Assembly (NCBI GenBank): GCA_900320735.1 | Contig: ONTJ01000030.1 | Coordinates: forward strand, 1-45,350 | DNA length: 45,350 nucleotides | Source: an uncultured Eubacteriales bacterium | GTDB taxonomy: Bacteria > Bacillota_I > Bacilli_A > RF39 > UBA660 | Direction of reading: 5' to 3' | Notes under the pieces: model-generated | The model's input: the letters and a program-made list of their open reading frames with translations, nothing else | Database searches by the model: none | Told to the model about the DNA's origin: nothing | Made by a program: the position numbers and the translations under genes | Part shown: positions 32,742 to 41,288 of the stretch, one piece after another | Layout of the letters: each line of letters opens with the position of its first letter | Position numbering within the stretch: the first letter of the stretch is position 1

Positions 32742-33394
32742 TAGGTATAGCAGTTGCGGCTAAAGCAGAATTTAATACATTACTTAAAATATATAGTATT
32801 GATGAATCTAATTTAGAAAGATATCCATATGGAGAGTTTTATAGAACAGTATTTATGAATAAAGATGTAGTTTTTTTTAGAACAGGTATTAGAAAAGTAA
32901 ATGCTGCAGCGGCTGCTCAATATATGATTGATAGATTCTCACTTGATAAAATAATTGTACTTGGAACCTGTGTAGCAGTTAATGATTCATATGATTATTT
33001 AGATGTCATGTTACCAGAAAAAGTATTAGATTATGATTCAATTATAAGAGATTTAACTGTTGATTTACCGGAAGAAATATTTATAGACGTACCTAAAGTT
33101 GATATTAAACTTCCATATGTTGAAGGAATTTTAGGTACATCAGATAAGTCACTAGTTTTATGGAAAGACTTAACTTACTTAGCAAGTAACGCAATAGATG
33201 CATCTGATATGGAGACACATGCAATATGTAAAATTGCTATAAAAAATAATATTGATTTTTTTGTTATAAAAGGTATATCAGATAGACCGATGAAAGATAG
33301 TACAGGGTTTGATGAACAGATAGATGTATACGAAGAAAATACACCTATAGTTATGAAAAAAATAATAGAAGATTATTTGCCAGAGGTTTTATAA
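32738..33394 (+). CDS. Nucleoside phosphorylase-superfamily protein, MTA/SAH nucleosidase-like
   Basis: This 218-residue protein has the purine nucleoside phosphorylase fold. It opens MIGIAVAAKAEFNTLL, has RTGIRKVNAAAAAQYMI, and carries SDMETHAICKIA and IKGISD, matching the nucleosidase Met-Glu and catalytic Asp motifs. MtnN hydrolyses methylthioadenosine and S-adenosylhomocysteine. The early catalytic loop (AAKAEF instead of the usual MEEE type) and the GTC rather than GSAG motif differ, so the substrate is uncertain. It is coupled to scpB by an ATGA overlap. Confidence 0.8.
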   Translation: MIGIAVAAKAEFNTLLKIYSIDESNLERYPYGEFYRTVFMNKDVVFFRTGIRKVNAAAAAQYMIDRFSLDKIIVLGTCVAVNDSYDYLDVMLPEKVLDYDSIIRDLTVDLPEEIFIDVPKVDIKLPYVEGILGTSDKSLVLWKDLTYLASNAIDASDMETHAICKIAIKNNIDFFVIKGISDRPMKDSTGFDEQIDVYEENTPIVMKKIIEDYLPEVL

Positions 33395-33395
33395 T

Positions 33396-33899
33396 ATGAA
33401 GAAGATAGTTTTAATAATTTTGTTTGCAATTACAATATTTTCACTAAGTGCATGTTCTGATGAAAAAAATGTAAAAGTTGAAAAAACAAAAGAAAAAGTT
33501 AATGTAGAAAAAGAAAAAGATATATATATAAAATCAGTAAAAGAATTAAAAAAAGTTAAGGAAAGTAGTGAGGATATTCCTTTTACAATAGAAGTGTTGT
33601 GTGAGAAAATATCTAATGAAGTTCGTTATCAAGTTATAATTGATAATCCATCTAATGAACTTAGAGACATTAGCGCAGTTGCAATTCATGACAAACAAAC
33701 TGATGATATATTTCCATCTGTTGGCATATTTGATAAAAAAGTAGATTTAATTCCAAGTGAAACTCCATCTGGTGTTATATTGGTTGGTTATATACCATAC
33801 GAAGGTGAAATTGAAGATTTTGAAATGGAAGTGAAAGTATTAATATCATATAAAATTGATGATATTCAATATAAATCCTATTATGTGACAAAAAAATAA
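33396..33899 (+). CDS. Predicted lipoprotein of unknown function
   Basis: The 167-residue protein has a lipoprotein signal with lipobox LSAC (Cys20), then a Lys/Glu/Val-rich linker (KVEKTKEKVNVEKEK) and a beta-rich domain (about 60-165) reminiscent of immunoglobulin-like folds (VRYQVIIDNPSNELRDISAVAI). I do not recognise the family. The ATG is one base after the nucleosidase stop. It precedes cse60 by 34 bases with no terminator between, so it may be part of the same transcript. Confidence 0.75.
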   Translation: MKKIVLIILFAITIFSLSACSDEKNVKVEKTKEKVNVEKEKDIYIKSVKELKKVKESSEDIPFTIEVLCEKISNEVRYQVIIDNPSNELRDISAVAIHDKQTDDIFPSVGIFDKKVDLIPSETPSGVILVGYIPYEGEIEDFEMEVKVLISYKIDDIQYKSYYVTKK

Positions 33900-33933
33900 C
33901 ATTTAATATGTTATTTTTATTATGGTGATATAG

Positions 33934-34101
33934 ATGAAAGTAAGAATATTTGATGAATCACATGAGTCTGACTTAGAGGAAAGAATAAATGAATTCTTAA
34001 GTGAACATAAAGATATAATTGATATAAAATATCAAGTGAGTATAACTATGTTTTCTGAAGAACAAATTTATTGTTTTTCAGCACTTATTATGTATAAATA
34101 A
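33934..34101 (+). CDS. cse60: Sporulation protein Cse60
   Basis: This 55-residue protein contains KVRIFDESHESDLEERINEF at its start, then IIDIKYQVSI and EEQIYCFSALIMYK at its end. This closely fits Cse60, a roughly 60-residue protein that in B. subtilis is made under the mother-cell factor sigma-E; its molecular role is unknown. GGTGAT lies just before ATG 33934. A terminator begins within its stop codon. It adds to the sporulation genes in this window. Confidence 0.85.
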   Translation: MKVRIFDESHESDLEERINEFLSEHKDIIDIKYQVSITMFSEEQIYCFSALIMYK

Positions 34102-34124
34102 AAAACACTTATAAGTGTTTTTAC
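34100..34124. terminator. Bidirectional terminator
   Basis: AAAAACACTT (34101-34110) pairs with AAGTGTTTTT (34113-34122). A's and T's on each side can serve cse60 and the - strand gene; both stop codons touch it. Confidence 0.85.
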
Positions 34125-34402
34125 ATAATGTTCATAGAGTTTTGATATGAAGAATAATCAGTAGAATATGTTTGATAATCAGTTGCTTGAGGATATATAT
34201 TATTTTGAAGTTTGCTTATATTATTTTCTAAATTGGATATTCGCTTTTCTAAATTAGATATTCTCATTTCAAGTTGATTATTATTTGGGGCAAATCCCAT
34301 ATTTGGCATCATCGGTATATTTGGATAACCCATGTTCATCATACTATAACTTTCAAATCCAGGTCTTTGATCTTCGTATACAATAGTTTTGTCGTAATTC
34401 AT
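34121..34402 (-). CDS. Small coiled-coil protein of unknown function
   Basis: The 93-residue product has a Met/Asn/Pro-rich N-terminal half (GYPNIPMMPNMG), a coiled coil at about 43-66 with regular ISNLE heptads (MRISNLEKRISNLENNISKL) and a Tyr/Ser/Gln-rich tail. The heptads suggest a short trimer or dimer. The composition resembles small spore coat or surface proteins, but that is only a guess. TAAGGAGG before the ATG on the - strand is a near-perfect ribosome binding site. It faces cse60 through a shared terminator. Confidence 0.75.
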   Translation of the reverse strand: MNYDKTIVYEDQRPGFESYSMMNMGYPNIPMMPNMGFAPNNNQLEMRISNLEKRISNLENNISKLQNNIYPQATDYQTYSTDYSSYQNSMNIM

Positions 34403-34454
34403 AATTACCTCCTTAATCTTTCATTTTATTTTATGCACAATAGTTTATTTTGTT

Positions 34455-34470
34455 ACTAGTAAATACTAGT
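34455..34470. repeat. Palindrome in a divergent intergenic region
   Basis: ACTAGTA (34455-34461) and TACTAGT (34464-34470) form a near-perfect 16-base palindrome between divergent genes. No + strand gene needs a terminator here, so an operator is more likely. Confidence 0.5.
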
Positions 34471-34512
34471 TTTTATTACACATTCATAGTATAATTAATA
34501 AAGGTGATATTT

Positions 34513-35142
34513 ATGAGACTTAAAAATGTAAAAGGCGCAGATATAGCTATTAAAAATAGTGAGTACGTTATTAAAAATCCAGAAGAATATAGAGGAAAAT
34601 GGAATAAAGTTTTTAATAACCTTAATCCTATTCATATTGAAATAGGTATGGGTAAAGGTGATTTTATAATAGGTATGGCTAAAAAGTATCCTTCAATAAA
34701 CTTTATCGGTATTGAAATGTATGATAGCGTAATAGTTAAAGCTGTAAATAAATTGGAAGATGAAGAAATAAGTAATTTGAGATTAATAAGGATGGATGCA
34801 AGATTAATTGAAGATGTCTTTGAACAAGAGATTGATCTTATATATTTAAATTTTTCAGATCCTTGGCCTAAAAATAGAAATGCCAAAAGAAGACTTACAC
34901 ATGAGAGATTTTTAACTAGATATGATGGCATATTTAAAGAAAATAAGGTCATATTCATGAAGACTGATAATATAGATTTATTTGCATTCTCTATTGAATC
35001 ACTTAGTAATTTTGGTTATAAACTAAGAAATGTAACATTAGATTTGCATAATAGTGATTTTGAAGATAATGTAATGACTGAATATGAAAAGAAATTTTCA
35101 TCTAGAGGAGTAAAAATAAATAGATTAGAAGCTTATAAATGA
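34513..35142 (+). CDS. trmB: tRNA (guanine-N7)-methyltransferase
   Basis: I start this at ATG 34513 (209 residues), preceded by AAAGGTGAT; the in-frame GTG at 34504 is inside that site. It uses S-adenosylmethionine to methylate G46 of tRNAs. Clear motifs are HIEIGMGKGDFI and FIGIEMY (cofactor binding), and NFSDPWPKNRNAKRRLTHERF, the TrmB signature. The C-terminal YEKKF matches the family end. It is divergent from the coiled-coil gene. Confidence 0.96.
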   Translation: MRLKNVKGADIAIKNSEYVIKNPEEYRGKWNKVFNNLNPIHIEIGMGKGDFIIGMAKKYPSINFIGIEMYDSVIVKAVNKLEDEEISNLRLIRMDARLIEDVFEQEIDLIYLNFSDPWPKNRNAKRRLTHERFLTRYDGIFKENKVIFMKTDNIDLFAFSIESLSNFGYKLRNVTLDLHNSDFEDNVMTEYEKKFSSRGVKINRLEAYK

Positions 35143-35197
35143 TATTGATAAAATGGATATTATATGTTAAAATTAATATAGAATAAGGAGTGGTTTT

Positions 35198-35620
35198 ATG
35201 AAAAAAATTGTAAAATTATTATCAACGGTTATATTTGTTTTTATACTTGCTGGATGTAAAAATATTGAAAAACTTTCGTACACAAAGTTTAATGAATATT
35301 TTTCAAATAAGGATGGCTATACTATAATTGATCAAACTGATAAATATGATATTGATGTTAGAAAATTTATAGAAGCAGGAGATGGAGATGTCCAATATTT
35401 CTATATAGAATTTGATAATGAAACTAGTGCAGATAAATATTTAAAAACTGAATATAAGAATTATAAAATAAAAGATTATAAAAAATATTCTTATATAAAA
35501 GATACAAAGAATGGATACATGAAATTATATAAAATTAATAATGTTATAGTATATGCAAAAACAAGTGATAAAAAATATACAGCAATTCTCAATAAAACAT
35601 TGAAGAAATTAGGATACTAA
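35198..35620 (+). CDS. Predicted lipoprotein of unknown function
   Basis: The 140-residue product has a lipoprotein signal with lipobox LAGC (Cys20). The mature part is Lys/Tyr-rich with an alpha/beta pattern (YFYIEFDNETSADKYLKTEY) and no family I recognise. AAGGAGTG precedes the ATG. It is a single-gene unit with its own terminator. Confidence 0.75.
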   Translation: MKKIVKLLSTVIFVFILAGCKNIEKLSYTKFNEYFSNKDGYTIIDQTDKYDIDVRKFIEAGDGDVQYFYIEFDNETSADKYLKTEYKNYKIKDYKKYSYIKDTKNGYMKLYKINNVIVYAKTSDKKYTAILNKTLKKLGY

Positions 35621-35634
35621 GTATCCTTTTTTTT
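35611..35634 (+). terminator. Intrinsic terminator with the stop codon as its loop
   Basis: AGGATAC (35611-35617) pairs with GTATCCT (35621-35627); the 3-base loop is exactly the TAA stop. T's follow. Confidence 0.93.
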
Positions 35635-35643
35635 ATGCTAGTA

Positions 35644-35672
35644 TTGATAGAAGATTTTTGTTGTGATATAAT
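35644..35672 (+). promoter_or_regulatory. Strong promoter for the sortase gene
   Basis: TTGATA (35644-35649), 17 bases, TATAAT (35667-35672) preceded by TGA, giving an extended -10. Confidence 0.85.
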
Positions 35673-35697
35673 TATATTAGAATAGAGAGGATTGCTT

Positions 35698-36288
35698 ATG
35701 AGAAGGTTATTAAATATACTTATTTTTGTCTTGATCTTTGTTTTATATTTTGTAACTTTTTTGATGATATACTCTGATTTTAGAGAAAGAAAACTTAATA
35801 GTTTAGAAGAAGAAGCAGTTGAATTATTTGAAAATAAAATAGATAAAAAAGTTGAACCTTCTACTTCAGATAAAACATATTCAATTAGCTATAATGGTTA
35901 TACAATACTTGGTGTTTTAACTATACCTAAAATAGGATTAAATACTGTTATATTAAAGGAACAAACATATTCTGCAATGAATATAGGCGCAATTAAAACA
36001 TATGGGGTTAATTTAAATGAAAAGGGTGGAAATGTAATATCAGGGCATAACTTTAGAGGACACGGCTCATTTTTTTACTATATTAAAAATTTAAAAAGTG
36101 GCGATATTATTTCGATTACGGATAATAGAGGGAGAACTATAGAATATAAAGTTTATGAAGTTTCAAGATATGTTAGTCCTGATGATACTAGTTATTATAC
36201 TAGATATGATGGGTACCATATTACACTAGTAACATGCGAAAATGGTGGCAAATCTAGAATAATAGTAAAGGCACGTTATGACGAATAA
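35698..36288 (+). CDS. Sortase
   Basis: I start this at ATG 35698 (196 residues), with GAGAGG well placed; the in-frame TTG at 35692 is less likely. A signal anchor (about 3-24) precedes the sortase barrel. The catalytic set is His117 (ISGHNFRG), Cys180 (TLVTCENG) and Arg187 (KSRIIV). The TLVTC pattern and small size fit class D-like or other housekeeping sortases, but class cannot be fixed. Sortases link surface proteins to the cell wall or to each other. I find no LPXTG-type substrate in this window. Confidence 0.92.
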   Translation: MRRLLNILIFVLIFVLYFVTFLMIYSDFRERKLNSLEEEAVELFENKIDKKVEPSTSDKTYSISYNGYTILGVLTIPKIGLNTVILKEQTYSAMNIGAIKTYGVNLNEKGGNVISGHNFRGHGSFFYYIKNLKSGDIISITDNRGRTIEYKVYEVSRYVSPDDTSYYTRYDGYHITLVTCENGGKSRIIVKARYDE

Positions 36289-36315
36289 ATCAATATAAAA
36301 TATATTGGTTTTTTA
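36288..36315 (+). terminator. Intrinsic terminator of the sortase gene
   Basis: AATCAATATA (36288-36297) pairs with TATATTGGTT (36301-36310) with one G-U pair; it begins at the last base of the stop codon, and T's follow. Confidence 0.85.
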
Positions 36316-36372
36316 CTTTAAATATTAACAAAAATATGGTATTATTATTGTATAAGAATAGGAGGAACAAAA

Positions 36373-38007
36373 ATGGATGATAGAAATAATATTTTCTTTG
36401 ATGATGAACTTGATTTTGAACCAGTTCCTTCTAGTGAGATAGTAAGTAGCGAAGTTAAAAATGAAAGTATAAAACATAAAATATTTATAGGTACTTCTAA
36501 AATATTACCTATAATTGCTTTTGTGTTTGTATCAATTTTAGGAGTTTATATATTTGTAAATAATGTTAAAGCCGATGTAATAAATCTCATTAAAATAGAA
36601 TCAAATCAGAAAGTTGGATATATTAACAATAGTGGTAGTGAAGTTGTTAAACCTAAATACTTATATGGTAGTGATTTTCATAGCGGATATGCGGTTGTGA
36701 AAAATTATAATAATCTATATGGTATTATAAATGGAAGAGGTAATAATGAAATTCAATTTGGTAATATATTTTCAGCTAATTTATATGGTAATAGATATAT
36801 AGTGTCAAAATTTACTGATAAGGGTTTGAAAATGGGATTACTTGATAGTCATTTAAATGAAGTTACAAGATTTAAGTATGATAATATTACTTATTCAAAA
36901 TCAGGTATATTTATGTATACAATTGATGATAAAATGGGAATTTTAAATAACGACGGAACTGAGATATATTCATATAAAGTTGATGAAGTGGATGACAAAA
37001 ATATATCAATAGAAATATCAACACTTACAAATAATGAAAAAAGTATGTATGCTAAAGTAAAGATTAATTCATCATCTACTATAATAAATTTACAAACAGG
37101 TAAAGAAGTATATAAATATACCCTAGATGATATAAGAGTTCTTGATAATAATGTGTTTTATATAAAAAAAGAAGATGAAAATAATAGATATTTCATAATA
37201 AAAGATGATAAGGTAGTGTACGAGACAAATTTATATAAAAGAATAAGAGTAGAGGATGTAAATTCTGATGTTGCAATTGGTATAAAAGAAGATGCAACTA
37301 TAGACTATATAAATTTGCTTACAAGAGAAAAAATTAATACAAATGATAATGTTAAATATACTTATTCTGATGGTATTGTGCTTGAAGAATCCTATGATTT
37401 TATAAGTAAAAAAAATGAATATACAGTAATTACTCCAAGTAAAGTTATAGGAAAATTTACTGACGTAGTACCTGTCGATGATACATATGTAAATGGTTAT
37501 ATGAAAATATATACAGATAATAAAAAATATAGTTTCATTGATAAAAGAGGTAATGTAATAACTGATAAAGAATTTGAATATGTTAGTGATTTTAATAAAA
37601 ATGGCTATGCAATTGTTTCAAATAATAATCAATATGGGGTTTTAGATTCTCAAGGTAGAGAAGTGTTAAATACAAAATATGATGAAATTATATTTTTAGA
37701 TGATACTTTATTTAGTAATTTAAATGATAAATTATTTATATACAAGGAAAATAACAAATATGGTATAATAAATGCAAATAAAAAAGTTGTAGTTAAAAAT
37801 ATATATGATAAATTTGATATTATAACTACAAAATATCCTATAATCAAAGCGATATATAATGAAGATAGTATATTAGTTAATTTAAAAACATATAGGGACT
37901 TATCAATAGATTCAACTGGTAATATTCAGATATATGATGAATATATAGTATCTGATGATAACTATTATAATTATGATGGAGAATTGATATATAGTATAGG
38001 AGGGTGA
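36373..38007 (+). CDS. WG-repeat membrane protein
   Basis: The 544-residue protein has a ~40-residue acidic cytoplasmic start, one membrane segment (about 42-62) and a long outer repeat domain. The repeats follow the WG/KWG pattern: KVGYINNSGSEVVKPKY, LYGIINGRGNNEIQ, KMGILNNDGTEIY, KYSFIDKRGNVITDKEF, QYGVLDSQGREVLNTKYDEI and KYGIINANKKVVVKNIYDKF, with YG in place of the usual WG. They probably form a beta-propeller-like surface domain. AGGAGG precedes the ATG. Its stop lies 2 bases before the pseudopilin start, within that gene's ribosome binding site. Confidence 0.85.
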   Translation: MDDRNNIFFDDELDFEPVPSSEIVSSEVKNESIKHKIFIGTSKILPIIAFVFVSILGVYIFVNNVKADVINLIKIESNQKVGYINNSGSEVVKPKYLYGSDFHSGYAVVKNYNNLYGIINGRGNNEIQFGNIFSANLYGNRYIVSKFTDKGLKMGLLDSHLNEVTRFKYDNITYSKSGIFMYTIDDKMGILNNDGTEIYSYKVDEVDDKNISIEISTLTNNEKSMYAKVKINSSSTIINLQTGKEVYKYTLDDIRVLDNNVFYIKKEDENNRYFIIKDDKVVYETNLYKRIRVEDVNSDVAIGIKEDATIDYINLLTREKINTNDNVKYTYSDGIVLEESYDFISKKNEYTVITPSKVIGKFTDVVPVDDTYVNGYMKIYTDNKKYSFIDKRGNVITDKEFEYVSDFNKNGYAIVSNNNQYGVLDSQGREVLNTKYDEIIFLDDTLFSNLNDKLFIYKENNKYGIINANKKVVVKNIYDKFDIITTKYPIIKAIYNEDSILVNLKTYRDLSIDSTGNIQIYDEYIVSDDNYYNYDGELIYSIGG

Positions 38008-38009
38008 CT

Positions 38010-38858
38010 ATGAAAAAAGGATTTACGTTAATAGAAATTTTATCGGTAATAGTAATACTTGCGGTTATAAGTATAATCGCCTATCCTAAGATAATTGATG
38101 TGATATCAATAAGCAAAGTAAGTGCATATAACAGTGCTAAAGGTAATATAATTGAAAGTGCAAAATTAAAATATTTAGCAGATGTTAATAGCGCTAAAGT
38201 AATAGAATATACTGTAGATGATTTAATAAGTAGTGGTTATTTAGATAAGAATACAAAAAATCCAATTACTATGAAAAATTATGAAGATACTAAAGTGTTA
38301 GTAACTGCACATGATAATGATGTGTCATTTAATTACGTTGATGGTAAAACTTTATATGACGTTGTAAGTGAGCAAGATGATTCAAGCGGATTATATAAAT
38401 ATGATGATGAATATGTATTTAAAGGATCAAATCCAAGAAATTATGTCTCATTTGATGGACAAATATATAGAATACTAAAAACAGATGAATATCATAGTAT
38501 ATATTTATTAAAAGATGAGGAAATTACTCACATAAAAAAAGATGGTTTAAACAGTTATATTAATTCATATTATAATGATAACTATCTTGAAAAAGTAAAA
38601 AATAATCTTATTTCATTTAGTTTATTATCATATAGTGATTACTTAAATTCATTTATTAATGATGAAACATATATTATCAATAATAGTAGTATTTGGGTAG
38701 AATATTCAGATAGTTTTAAATATTTATCATATTTAACAAATGAGTTAACTGATTTAGATAATTATGGTAATGTGAGATTTGTATTAAAACTAAAAAATTA
38801 TTTAACTGTATTGAGTGGAGATGGTTCTCAGCTTAATCCATATGTAGTAAATGAATAA
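38010..38858 (+). CDS. Class III pseudopilin with enlarged C-terminal domain
   Basis: I choose ATG 38010 (282 residues); the GTG at 38004 is part of the ribosome binding site (GGAGGG 37999-38004). The start MKKG/FTLIEILSVIVILAVI is a textbook prepilin motif with Glu at mature position 5. After the helix comes VDDLISSGYLDKNTKNP, shared with other Gram-positive pilins, then an extra ~150-residue domain (about 130-280) with IYRILKTDEYHSIYLLKDEE, and the end SGDGSQLNPYVV. That last motif and domain are common in outer domains of surface proteins. It is coupled to the WG-repeat gene, so the two may act together. Confidence 0.88.
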   Translation: MKKGFTLIEILSVIVILAVISIIAYPKIIDVISISKVSAYNSAKGNIIESAKLKYLADVNSAKVIEYTVDDLISSGYLDKNTKNPITMKNYEDTKVLVTAHDNDVSFNYVDGKTLYDVVSEQDDSSGLYKYDDEYVFKGSNPRNYVSFDGQIYRILKTDEYHSIYLLKDEEITHIKKDGLNSYINSYYNDNYLEKVKNNLISFSLLSYSDYLNSFINDETYIINNSSIWVEYSDSFKYLSYLTNELTDLDNYGNVRFVLKLKNYLTVLSGDGSQLNPYVVNE

Positions 38859-38880
38859 GAGCAATTTTATTCATTTTTTT
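38849..38880 (+). terminator. Intrinsic terminator overlapping a stop codon
   Basis: AAATGAATAA (38849-38858) pairs with TTATTCATTT (38867-38876); the TAA stop is part of the stem. Confidence 0.85.
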
Positions 38881-38897
38881 ATAGGTAAGAGGTAATT

Positions 38898-39596
38898 ATG
38901 ATAGACAAGATATATAGTGATTATGATGAATATTCTGATTTTTATGAAATTTTTAATAAATATAGAAACTATAATAGAGAACTTAGATTTATTCTAAATT
39001 TAACAAAAGATAAAAAATGGATTTTGGATTTGGGATGCGGCAGCGGGATTCATATGAATGTGTTAAAGCAATTAGGATATAGAGTATATGGAATAGATAA
39101 TAGTGATAAAATGGTTTTACTTGCTAAAAGTAAGGTTAAAAATAATGTATATAAAATGGACATATTAGATTTCAAAATAGATGAAAAATTTGATGCAATT
39201 ATATCGATGCATTCTGTATTTAATCATTTACAAAGTTACGAGGAATTTGAAATAGCACTTTCAAATGCACTGAGTCACTTAAATAGCAGAGGAATAATGA
39301 TAATTGATTTAGATAATAGAAGAAGTAATGATGATGTTTATGATGTCGTAGATGGTAATAAAAGACATCTAGAATGTTTTTACAGTAACAAATATAATAT
39401 TCAAATTAGAACCACTACTTTCACTATAGGACTTAAGGATTTTATATTTGAACATGAATATTTTATATATAATATTGAAAAAATAAAGACAATTTTAGAA
39501 AAATATGATATAACATATACATTCTTAACAAATTATTCTATGCAAAGAGCGAAAAAGGATTCAAATAGGATTCATATAGTTATAAAGAAGGTATAG
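38898..39596 (+). CDS. Class I SAM-dependent methyltransferase
   Basis: This 232-residue protein has the Rossmann cofactor-binding motif WILDLGCGSGIHMNVL at about 43-58, followed by VYGIDNSDKMV and FDAIISMHSVFNHL. It fits the small, free-standing methyltransferase group; the methyl acceptor is unknown. AAGAGGTAA precedes the ATG. The next gene begins one base after its stop. Confidence 0.88.
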   Translation: MIDKIYSDYDEYSDFYEIFNKYRNYNRELRFILNLTKDKKWILDLGCGSGIHMNVLKQLGYRVYGIDNSDKMVLLAKSKVKNNVYKMDILDFKIDEKFDAIISMHSVFNHLQSYEEFEIALSNALSHLNSRGIMIIDLDNRRSNDDVYDVVDGNKRHLECFYSNKYNIQIRTTTFTIGLKDFIFEHEYFIYNIEKIKTILEKYDITYTFLTNYSMQRAKKDSNRIHIVIKKV

Positions 39597-39597
39597 T

Positions 39598-40431
39598 ATG
39601 AAAGAAATATTGGTAGAAGAAAATGCATTTTTATATGAATATTTACGTAGTAAACTAGTAGATTTATCTAAGAATAATATAAAAAAATTACTTCATGACA
39701 ATTATATTTATGTAAATAATAAATGTATTACAAAATATAATTATAAAATAAATAAAGGTGATATTATAAAGATTAAGTCTACAAATAAACTTGATATAAT
39801 ATATGAAGATAAATATATAATTGTAGTAAACAAACCATATAATCTGCTTACAGTAAGTACTGATGGAGAAAAAAATAATACTCTATATAATATGGTAAGT
39901 AGTTATGTGAAAAAAACAAATAAAAATAATAAGATATTTGTAATTCATAGATTAGATAAAGATACATCAGGAATTGTGATGTTTGCCAAAACCCAAGCTA
40001 TAAAAAATATGTATCAAAATAACTGGAATGATATAGTAAAAAAGCGTTGTTACTATGCTATTGTAGATGGTATTTTAACTAAAAATGAAGGCACTATAAA
40101 AAGTTATTTAACTGAAAAAAATATGATTGTATATTCTACTAAAGATAAAAAAATAGGTAAGTTAGCAATTACTGACTATAATGTTATAAAGAGTAATAAT
40201 AATTTTTCGTTACTTAATATAAACATAAAAACAGGAAGAAAAAATCAAATAAGAGTACATATGAAAGAAAATAATACACCAATTTTAGGTGATAGAAAAT
40301 ATGGAAGAAAAGATAAAAGTAAAAGAATGTTTTTACATGCATATAAACTTGAACTATTAAATCCAATTACTAAAAAAAATATGGCATTTGAAACAAATAT
40401 GCCTGAGGAATTTAATAAAATAATTAAGTAA
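39598..40431 (+). CDS. RluA-family pseudouridine synthase with S4 domain
   Basis: This 277-residue RNA-modifying enzyme converts uridine to pseudouridine in rRNA or tRNA. An N-terminal S4-like RNA-binding domain (LRSKLVDLSKNNIKKLLHDN, then GDIIKI) leads into the catalytic domain with YIIVVNKPYNLL, IHRLDKDTSGIVMFAK containing the catalytic Asp, and TGRKNQIRVHM. This is the RluD-like layout; the exact target site cannot be read. A second RluA protein lies at 42202-42873. Confidence 0.92.
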   Translation: MKEILVEENAFLYEYLRSKLVDLSKNNIKKLLHDNYIYVNNKCITKYNYKINKGDIIKIKSTNKLDIIYEDKYIIVVNKPYNLLTVSTDGEKNNTLYNMVSSYVKKTNKNNKIFVIHRLDKDTSGIVMFAKTQAIKNMYQNNWNDIVKKRCYYAIVDGILTKNEGTIKSYLTEKNMIVYSTKDKKIGKLAITDYNVIKSNNNFSLLNINIKTGRKNQIRVHMKENNTPILGDRKYGRKDKSKRMFLHAYKLELLNPITKKNMAFETNMPEEFNKIIK

Positions 40432-40434
40432 TTG

Positions 40435-40463
40435 TTGATATAAATATTGATTATTAGTATAAT
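40435..40463 (+). promoter_or_regulatory. Strong promoter for the gene pair at 40484
   Basis: TTGATA (40435-40440), 17 bases, TATAAT (40458-40463), 21 bases before the ATG. Confidence 0.85.
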
Positions 40464-40483
40464 ACTTTTAGCGAGGCAGTAGT

Positions 40484-40891
40484 ATGGATAAAAAAGAATA
40501 TATTGAATTTTTAAAAGAAATAAAAAGTGAATATGAGAATGAAAAAGATGAAATTGGTTTAAAAATAAAGCAAAATAGTAAAGAAAGTTCAAAGTATACA
40601 AAATGTAATATTATTTTATTAACTTTAATGCTTTTTGAAAATTTTATATCTTCAATTGAACAAGAAAATATTTCTATTAAGTATCTTTGGGATATAATAA
40701 TTCTTCAAGAACTTATATTTGTAATTATCAATATTTCAAAACATGAAAAATTATTTAGTAATACAGATATATTAGAAGAAAAATTAGTTAATTATGAAAA
40801 ACAAATTAATACAATGGAAAATGTTTTAGAATTTTTTAATACAACAGATGAGAATGAAATAAAGAAATTTTTAAAATATAAAATTAATTAG
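40484..40891 (+). CDS. Hypothetical membrane protein, first of a related pair
   Basis: The 135-residue protein has a Lys/Glu-rich helical start, one or two hydrophobic segments in the middle (about 43-57 and 68-85), then a helical end. Its closing FFNTTDENEIKKFLKYKIN resembles the end of the next gene product (FINSVSENELSKYLKYKND), so the pair probably arose by duplication. No family is recognised. The ribosome binding site (GCGAGG) is modest. It shares the promoter with its neighbour, 7 bases away. Confidence 0.65.
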   Translation: MDKKEYIEFLKEIKSEYENEKDEIGLKIKQNSKESSKYTKCNIILLTLMLFENFISSIEQENISIKYLWDIIILQELIFVIINISKHEKLFSNTDILEEKLVNYEKQINTMENVLEFFNTTDENEIKKFLKYKIN

Positions 40892-40898
40892 GTGATAT

Positions 40899-41288
40899 AT
40901 GAAGAATGAATATAAGAAAGCACTTATGAGTATTCGAAACAATAATCTTGATTTAAATGATAGAAGTAGGGTTAAAATAGAATCAATAAATGAAAAATCT
41001 ATGAACCAACAAATACAATATTTAAATAAGAAAACATTTAATTTAATTTCAAGTAAAAATAGGTTTAAGAGTGATATAGGTTATTTTATTGCATATAACT
41101 TGTTAAAAAAGAAGACATATAAAGAATTATACAAGATAGTACTTGAAAATTTAATTGAAATATCTAGACTTCAAAGAAATATTCGATATAATAATGAAGA
41201 AAATGAAAAAATAATGAATGCCGTAAATTTTATTAATAGTGTTTCCGAAAACGAATTAAGTAAATACTTAAAATACAAAAATGATTAA
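40899..41288 (+). CDS. Hypothetical helical protein, second of the pair
   Basis: This 129-residue, highly charged, largely helical protein has no membrane segment. Its end, FINSVSENELSKYLKYKND, echoes the upstream protein, while the central membrane part of that protein is missing here. I do not recognise a family. AGGTGATAT precedes the ATG, and a terminator follows immediately, so the two genes form one small operon. Confidence 0.65.
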   Translation: MKNEYKKALMSIRNNNLDLNDRSRVKIESINEKSMNQQIQYLNKKTFNLISSKNRFKSDIGYFIAYNLLKKKTYKELYKIVLENLIEISRLQRNIRYNNEENEKIMNAVNFINSVSENELSKYLKYKND

